DNA of 64,000 nt from Agelaius tricolor (taxonomy: Eukaryota; Chordata; Aves; Passeriformes; Icteridae): NCBI GenBank assembly GCA_023055355.1, contig JALJCS010000001.1, positions 51,155,381 to 51,219,380 of the forward strand. Reading direction: 5' to 3'. Numbering within the stretch: the stretch's first letter is position 1; each line of letters starts with the position of its first letter. Positions 53,001-62,000 of this stretch are shown piece by piece. A model generated the notes under the pieces. The model ran no database searches, was not told the origin of the DNA, and worked only from the letters and a program-made list of their open reading frames with translations. Position numbers and translations under genes: made by a program.

Positions 53001-56000
53001 GGATCATTAAAGTCTAACTGACTCAAAACAGGGCACAACACTGCCCTCTGAAAGTGGTGTGAATAAATAAATCCTCAACTTAGTTACAAAGTAATGATTC
53101 CACTGTTTTTTCCTTGTTTCTCAGGAAGATTCTTGCAGTCAACAAGCTCAGTGAATCTTAAAAAAAGTTCTCTCTTGTATTGATTTTAGAACATAATTAG
53201 CTAGCAAGCATCATTAAGATACAGACTACCTCAGCATAGCTACCACTGACAGAGAACAGGAACTTATTAGTGAACCAAGGTAAAATCCATTTTAGCCTAA
53301 TAAACCCTTAGCCTTTTAAGGAGACTTAAGAGTGTAATGTGTAAGATCCTTCTAGTTGTTCATGTTATCATGAGGAACTAGCAGATACTTAAGGGATCTG
53401 TGAAAAATTAAAGGGCAGCAATTCCTAACCATCTTCAAAATTTTATTGAATACTAGTTGTATCCTGTAATATTTTAGGGGATATCTGCTTGCCAGTGTAG
53501 ATGAGAGCTCACCTGTATCCTATCTGCTCTTTTAGCAGTTGTCCAGCTCTGTGACCTCTTCAACATCTAAAGATGACATGTGAAGCAGCCTAATCATACT
53601 TCATGAGGCATTTTTACTCTTCAGTCCTGAGTACCAAATAGAGCCAGTTAAATTATGGCTAGTCTCCTCAGGAATCTTACTTTCAAGCATAACCTAAGAA
53701 AGTACAATCTATTCTGAGCAGCATTTGCAATGGTAATGAGATGAGGTTTTATTTATGTATTTTTTTGGGATGTTTTACACAAGGTTAAAGACACTGAGCT
53801 AATAGGAATAGTAAAGTATGACCAGAATAAGGTGTGTATTGATGTGGAAGGATGGGACAAAACACAAACTTGACAAAAAGGGAGGGAAAAGGAAACCATC
53901 ATTTCAAAAATGGCTATTGACCACAACCATTACCTGGCAACAGTAAACATGCAAGAACCATGATCTTTAAGTTACTTAATTTATTAATTTCCATAATTTC
54001 TGAGGGCAAATTTCACCTGTGTCAAGCAGTATCTTATTCATGGTTTTTAATCTTTCTTTCTCTACTTGTAGGCCTTATCAACGTCTGGATTATTCTACTG
54101 GAAGAATTAACAACTGCCATATCCAACTGTCCCCGTCAGCACCAGCCTCCTACTTTGGATCTGCTCTTTGAATTGCTAAGGGACGTTGCCAAGACACCTG
54201 GTAATGAAAGGGCCTGATAAAATGTGAGCTAGTGGAGTCCTAACCAAACCTTTTAGACTCCTAAGCCATTTCTGTAAAGTATATTATTTGTGTTAAAGCT
54301 GCACAGAGACTTTCTCTGCTAGAAAGGGATTTCCTCAGAGCTGATAAGTTGTTCCACTTAGTCCATCATTCTGTTGACAAAAGGCATCTTGTAAGAGTAT
54401 ATTGAACATATGCCTAAATTCATTGCACAATAAAGAGGTGTGGTACTCTATCAATGTGCTAGCCACAGAAAATGTTTGCTTCGTGTCTAGCAAATGGAAG
54501 ACAAAATTACATAATCCTGCACATCTGCTGGGAAAGACTGCAGGTGAACAGTTGGCTAAATGTACCTCATAACTACATCCAAATTTTGCCACTCTCACCC
54601 CACAAAAAAGTTTCAGAACCTCTTTCCTTCAGCATTGCCTCAGGCTTCAGCTTGGAAGAAGTTAGCAAATTTACTGAGTATGTAGGCTTTGTAAGCAAGT
54701 ACATACAACCATTATTGTGTTTATTTTAAGGACCAGGATTTGGCATTTATGCAGTTGTACATCTTCTTCTTCCCACGATGTCTCTTTGGCTCCATCGCAG
54801 CCATGGTGACCACTCTTACTGGGATGTGGCATCTTCTAATTTCAAGCATGCCATTGGCCTTTCCAGTGAACTTGTAGTGGAGCACATTCAGAATTTCATA
54901 CACTCAGGTATGTCATTGTAGTATTATTTTTACTGTCATCAGTGACATGTTGCTGAATAGCTACTTGAGGAGGTGGTTTCATTGCTTTTTTGGTTGCTCA
55001 GGCATAGAATAGGAGGAGAGTTAAAAATTTCTGACTGGGATTTTTTTTTCTTTAGGGTTTAGAATTTTGAGGAAAAAATTGTAAGATACTTATGGAAGTT
55101 ATTTAGACCAGGCTCCTTCTCAGAGCAGGGCTATCTTCAAAATTAAAAGATCATAATCTTTAGTATATTTCCAAAAGAAGATACAAAGACTTTGATCATA
55201 AGGAACTAGAATATCAGAAACAGGATCTAAGATAATTTCTCCTGTACCACTTCAGTCCAGTCATTTTGTATTGTTAACCTAAAAAGGATGTTCTTCTTTC
55301 AGCTTGATGCAATGCATTTTTCAATAGCTGCATAAAAAGCATTTGGTTTTGCAAATTCTCTGAATAGCAGTAAGTGTAGCAAGACTGTTTATCTCTAATT
55401 ATAATGAAAAGGCAATGATGTTAAAACCAGTCTGTGTTTTTTTCCTTATAGATATTGGTTATGAAAATATGATCAATACTATGTTGAAAGATGTTTTCAA
55501 GTTACTGGTAGCCTGTGTAGCAGAACCAACAGAAATTATTTCCAGAGTTGGCTGCTCCTGTATCAGGTAACCCAACCTGTTCACTCTTAGCACATTCAAA
55601 AAAGATGTCTATGTCTTTGAAGAACTTGTGGGCTGATAAGTCGGTTAACATCTCAAAAGAAGTCTACAATACCTCTTAAGTCTTTTTAGGGGAATAAAAG
55701 ATTTTACAGTCATTAACCTTTTCTGGCTGTTTTCAGCGTGCTTCAGAACCTGTGATTTTAGGCAATACTACATGCATGATTCTCAAAAAAAGCATTTGCA
55801 TATTACTTATATATAGTTAGTCAATAATTGATCCTTAAGAAAAAGGGTCTGCTCCTGGCATTCACAGGTCTTTAGACGCAATTAGCACCTTTATCAGTCT
55901 TCAAGTTATTACAGTCATAATCAAAATAAGCCGTGCATTTATACAGTTACATAGTATGTGGTTCTTGTGGCAAGATGTCTACTTAAAGAGGAAAAACAAA

Positions 56001-59000
56001 GGAGGAAAAAAAGTCAAAACTATAGTGTAATTACAAAAATAGGTCAGGATAACAACTGAGGAGATTGGATAACATTAGCTAGCTACTGAGTAAGCCTTTT
56101 GTTCTGTTTTCATAGATTCATAGAATGGTTTGGGTTGGAAGGGACCTTAAAGATCACTTAGTTTCAACTCTCCTGCCATGGGCAGAGAACTTTCCACTAG
56201 ACCAAGTTGCTCAAAGCCCCATCCAGCTTAGTTTTGGACACTTCCAAAGGGGATTTTCAACCTTCTCCTTTTAGGAGTAAGAATTGTCTAGTTCCTTCTT
56301 GAACGTGGTAGCATTTTCCTGTGTCCTTGCAGGTATGTGTTGGTGACAGCAGGGCCTGTTTTTACTGAAGAGATGTGGAGGCTTGCATGTTGTGCCTTGC
56401 AGGATGCATTCTCTGCCACTCTGGAGCCAGTAAAGGTAAAACTGCCATTTTGCTGTCAGTCAAAATGTAATCATACAGTGGATGCACTAACTTTTGACAA
56501 GTTGATAATTTGTCAACTCCCAATTAAACATGTTGGATCAATAGTGGAGGTTGAAATCAGTTTTTCTAAATGCATACAGACCACACTAGTAGCTTTCAGT
56601 TCAGACTTATTTTAAATTGCCTTGCCAGTATGAAATCAGAAGAGTTTAATAGGTGAAAATTTCCCTTTTGATCAATTTCTTCCTCTGGATTTACAAAACT
56701 AGGTAGAAGACAATGTTGCTTTGCTGTAGCTGCATGCTCCATATAGACTAATTTTCAATTCACTGTCTGTTTTGTAAACAAAAAATCCTGTGAAGTCTTT
56801 GCAGACCAGCATCCATAAAAAGCTGCCTTTACATTGGATCTATTAATTCTAGATGGCAGGTGACCAGCTGGTGGGATGGCAAAGGTCACTGAATCTTGTA
56901 TTTCACACAAACAGGCTGGAAATGGCTACAGTCATTTGTTTACTGCACAGTGAAATTCTGATGTTGTGTCTCCCTGTAGAACCTGTTGGGCTATTTCCAC
57001 AGTGGTACTGAAAGCTTCAGTGGAGATGCCTGTGAAGTGAAGGTGGCAGCCCCCTCCCTCTCACCAAGTGCCGAGGCTGAGTACTGGAGGATCAGAGCCA
57101 TGGCACAGCAGGTACTGACAGATGTTTCAGGGGAAGACAGAAAACCTTTTAAACTTGGAATTTTCTTTATGAAGGTGTGTTTTTTACACCATCTTCCTCA
57201 CCAACCGTACAGGCAAAGACTTTCTCATCACCAGGCTAACATCAATTGTCTAATAGTAGGATTCAGAAAAATTAACAAAAACTAGGGAAAAAAAACACAG
57301 AAAACATCAGAACTGTCACCCTGTAGACAGGAATTTGAAATGCCTAGGATGGGGAAAAAAATGCATGGGTATCTAGAGAAGACTGACAATGATCCTACTG
57401 TGTAATGTAATTATAAAAATTGCCAGGATACATTAGTGGAGGTGTTTTTGATAGAGAAAGGGAAATAGTAGTGTCACTGTGAATCCTCATCAAGAATGTC
57501 ACATAGATTTATGAATACTCTGTTAAGGAATGATAAATTCAAAGGACAAAAATTGCACTAGAACAGAGATGGTGATATGAAAATAGGAAAACAAGATTTG
57601 ATTAACTTATCCAAGAATTTTTCTCTATAAATACCTAGGTATTTATAGGCAAAGAAGAAAAAGGGTTACTGAGAACTAGAGGATAATGCTGACATTTAAC
57701 AAATTATTCACTAACGCCTAATCAGAATCAGCAGAGCAAACTTGGAACCTTCTTAGGGTTCTTTTGACTACAATGAAGGTTATTCATTCTGTGAAAGTGG
57801 TTATATGAAACAAGTTCTTTGAAATACAGCAGACTGAACCTAATAACCTGCAGGGTACCATAAAACTGTAAATACCATATGACAGTTTCAGCCTGGGAAA
57901 GCAGATAGATTAAAACAGCCAGCAGATGTTGGTGTCAATTTCTGACTTGATAAATCATACTCTGATGCTGCTTGAGAATCTGAGACACACAGACCAGGAC
58001 TGGTGATCACAAATAATGTGGTAGTGGCAGACATTGTTTGAATAGAAAATGTGTTTTAAATTAAGTTTTAAAGATGCAGAACTCAAGAAAGCAGGCAATG
58101 TAACATTAATACTTTTCTTGTAGACACTATCAGTGGCACTCCCTGAGTCCTCTGCAGTGAGGATTTGCTACAACTATGAAGCTACAAAACAAAGCCACAG
58201 CAATTGAGAGTTGTTGCCCTGTTTCCCACTGAACTGAGTTTGGTTGGGATGGAGTTAATATTCTTCCTAGTAGTTGGTACAGTGCTGTGGTTTGAATTTA
58301 GTATGAGAATAATGTTGATAACACACTGGTGTTCTAGTTGTTGCTGAATAGTGCTTGCACTAGGTCAAGGACCATTCAGTTTTCCATCCTCTGCCAGGAA
58401 GGAGGGACATGAGAAGCCTGAGGGGGAGCATGGCCAGGACAGCTGTGGAGACTGGAGACTGGCCAGAGGGATATCCCATACCAAAGAGTGTCATGCTCAG
58501 TATGTAAATGAGGAGAGTTGTCTGGCAGGGGCTGCTCAGACACAGGCTGGGCATCAGTCATTGGGTGATGAGCAACTGTACTGTACTGTACAAGTTTTAT
58601 TTCCCTCTTTTTTTTTTTTTCGTTGCTCTTTTTGTAGTGGTGGTGGTTGATTCTACTGTATTTTATTTAAATTGTTAAACCACTCTTATATCAACCCATG
58701 GGGTTTATCTTTTTTTTCCCTGATTCCCCTCCCCATCCTTGAGAGAGATGGGGTGTGGGGTGTGGTAAGTTCATGGCTGCTTGGCATTTAGTTGCTGTCT
58801 GTGGTTAAATCACAGCACACCCCCAAAGGATTGCATATTAGGTGTCTGTTGTATCTTCATGGCTGAAAAAAATCCTTCCAACAAGCAACCTTTCTAGGTG
58901 CAGAAGGCTAACTGTGCAAACAGATCCTTCTCTCCACTGTACGTGGTGCTTTCAGATAGAAGCATACAGACAGCAGAAAGCTTGGTTTGGCATTTGGTGT

Positions 59001-62000
59001 TGTGCCTTAAACAAATTCAAAGAAAAATATGTCTGTCCTTTGCCCTGCACCCCGCTAGACGTCTGGAGGCAGCCCAGTGCTGTTTTACCAAAGTAGCATA
59101 CTCCAGGAAAGGTCTGCCTGGGGGGATACCTTGCATTCTCTTTATCAGGGTAAAATAATTCAGAATGACAGATATTTCACACTGCAGGAAATCCTATTCC
59201 CAGCCCCTCCCCCACCCCAGACCCACTGCAAGTGCTAAACTGATTGTTTTATGTAACTTGTTGCTTTCTAGGTCTTTATGCTGGAGACTCAGTGCTCCCC
59301 AAAAACCCCGAGCAACAAGGAAGGGTTTGAACATGCCCAGTCATGTGTGCTCATCATTGACCTGCCACCAGATAAGAAACCAAATGGGCATAACCAGAGA
59401 AGGTAAAATATCTTCCAAGGAAGACACTGTGTCACTTAAAGCAAGATAAAAGTATTGCTGAACAGGAAGAGATGTGAACTGAGCCTGGTAAATCATACCT
59501 CCCCATGGGGCTCATCAACAAAAACGAATACACTGATCAAATTAGGTTTTGTGACACTGTTGTGGTTTTAGTGACAGCTAGCAAATGCAATGTGTGCTTC
59601 ACTAAGGGTCTTTTAAATTCAGTATTACTTGGTTAAGAAGGTAGAAAAAGGTAATGGATGAACTGGGGCATTATAAACTGAAGAGACCATATCCAAAACT
59701 GCAAGGCTGTCAACACTGAGCTAGGGAGTGTTGTTTTTGCTTGACACATTATTTTTGTGGAAGTCTTTCTGTTGTGTTACCACCTGAAAAATTCCTCTGT
59801 TTGCACTACAGTCTGATCCTGTAAAAGAATATTTCCTTTTGCTTGCACGTGGTTGTTTAAACAACTGCTGTACCATCATTTGGGCCAAGAATCAGAATTC
59901 TGCATTCAGGGTTTGTGTTTGTATTGCAAGGCATATAATGGCATGGCATTGTCTTTTACAAGATACCAAACATGGTTTTATACCATTCAAATCTAAACTA
60001 CTGCTTGCAACAAGGAGCCAGAATGTCATGGTCCTTCTTTGGAGGGACAGGAAGAAAGACCACGCAAGATGTCTCTTACACTGCTGTACAGAAGTTTTCC
60101 CCTGAGAGCAGGTGCTCTGTTGCCTCACCATCAGAGAACAGGCCCCTGCACAGAGACAAAGAAAGCTTAAAGGTCACAGGTTAAACCATTCCTTTTTAGG
60201 GGGAAATATCTACTTTATCCAAAGGCTAGCAGGTCATTCTTCTTGTTACCATGAATGCAAAGCAAGATTGGAATATTCACCTCTCATAGCACCTAAGGCC
60301 ATGCAATCTAACAGGCTGTGTTTGTAAGGGCAGCAAGGGTCTTGCTTGTCTTTAAACAAATAAATAAGGCTTGCAATTAATGCAAACTCCGAATGCTCTC
60401 ACACTGCGCTTTGTCCAGCCAACTGCTAAAGGTGTATATGCCCATAGCCAAGTGTTGTCCCAGCAATGCTCATCACCAAAACACAGCTCACAAGTTGACT
60501 GTGCCACTATTTTCATATTATTTGCTACAGCAGTGCAGTAATATGGCAATCATGCATGATAGTAAATGTGGCCTTTCCAAAAGTTTTACTTTAACCTTAG
60601 CAGGGTTTCACTTCTCCCTTTTGGTTTTGTTTCCTTAATGCTGCATCGTTTCACAGGAAGCTGGGGTAAGGGAGCTTTTCTTCTTCCTGAAAAATAATAA
60701 TATATTTCAGTTTGAGACTTTGGACAGAGTAAGAAAATACTATCCTTAACCAGCTTTGCCATTGTGTTTTCACGTGTAGTTCTCTACCAGTTTCTTTTTC
60801 TTTTGGGTTTGAGCAGTACTTTATACTGTCCTTGTAAATTGCTTTTTTGGCTATTACAAGGAAAGCAGATCTCCTTCATTCCTGACCCTGCTTTTGGAAC
60901 AGGATTAGTTGCTTGAAATCACTGCAAGCTCTCATTTAACTTTATACATGCTCTTAAGAGCTTTTTTGAGTCAGAGCCTCTAATGATTTTTACAGCAGAA
61001 AACTACTTCCCCATAAAGAGCTCAACTGTATATGCTAATCATTAACATTTTATCACTGACAAATAATAAGACTACTAAATCTTACTGATGTATCAGCTGT
61101 GTCATGCTAGGCAAAGTGACACAGGGAATGTAACTGAATAACAGTTTTGCCTGAACTTTTTAAAAAAATGTTGTATTCTGAAAATTGGGTTTTAATAGGA
61201 TTTCTCAAAAAAAAAAAGGCTTTTTGTCTTGGTGTTCCAAAACACTTTTGAAAGTTGTTTAATGAAAGCAGTATAATTTTTGCAACAAAAAATGTCAAAG
61301 GTCTACAACTGAACTTCTCATGTTACATGAAGATTTGCTTTGAATTGACCTAAAACTTCAGTATTGCAAGCAAACTGAAAAATCTCTTCCTTACTTGATA
61401 GCTGTGCTAATTAAAACTTGACCCACCACATCAAACCAAGTATTATTATGTGCATCATCTTCATTTAGAACATTGTCCTGTAATCTTACACCTTTTTAAA
61501 ATACTTTAAGATAGGTTTAATAATAGACCTTAAGATAGGTTTATAATTTGAAATCCATGAGATACCAAACAACAATCCTGTCTTTTTTTCCAAGCCTTGC
61601 TTGCCTGTAAGCCTCTCAGTATTATTTACTGGTGAAAGACCTGAAAACTTTGGTCAGAGGCATTTACCATTGTTGTGTCCCCTGTGCAAATCAAACATCA
61701 GTGAGGGCTAAAAAAACTCCCAGCATCTTTCTAACAGGAGCACAGCTAAGAATCACCCAATATTGTAAGTGAGGAACAGGGTTAGGGATAGGTATGTCCA
61801 TGCTAGGTTCTCAGTGTTCAAGTTGAAGTCTTAAGAGCAAGCAGTGAAATGTGCCTTCAGCCAGACTTCAGCTTCTTTGCATGCTGCATTGCACTGCTGA
61901 TGTTTCTGTACATGTTTCTTTATTGGTTGGATACCTCTTCATGGTTTATTTGTAAGAAGTACTCCTGGGCATTAGTGGAAATGGAAACTGAGTAGTAATC

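Larger units (their letters stand above)
54201..59271. other. Introns W23-W28
   Basis: Between exons W24-W27 these hold the CR1 end at 56112 and the solo LTR at 58212. The rest is AT-rich intron without recognisable features. Confidence 0.8.
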
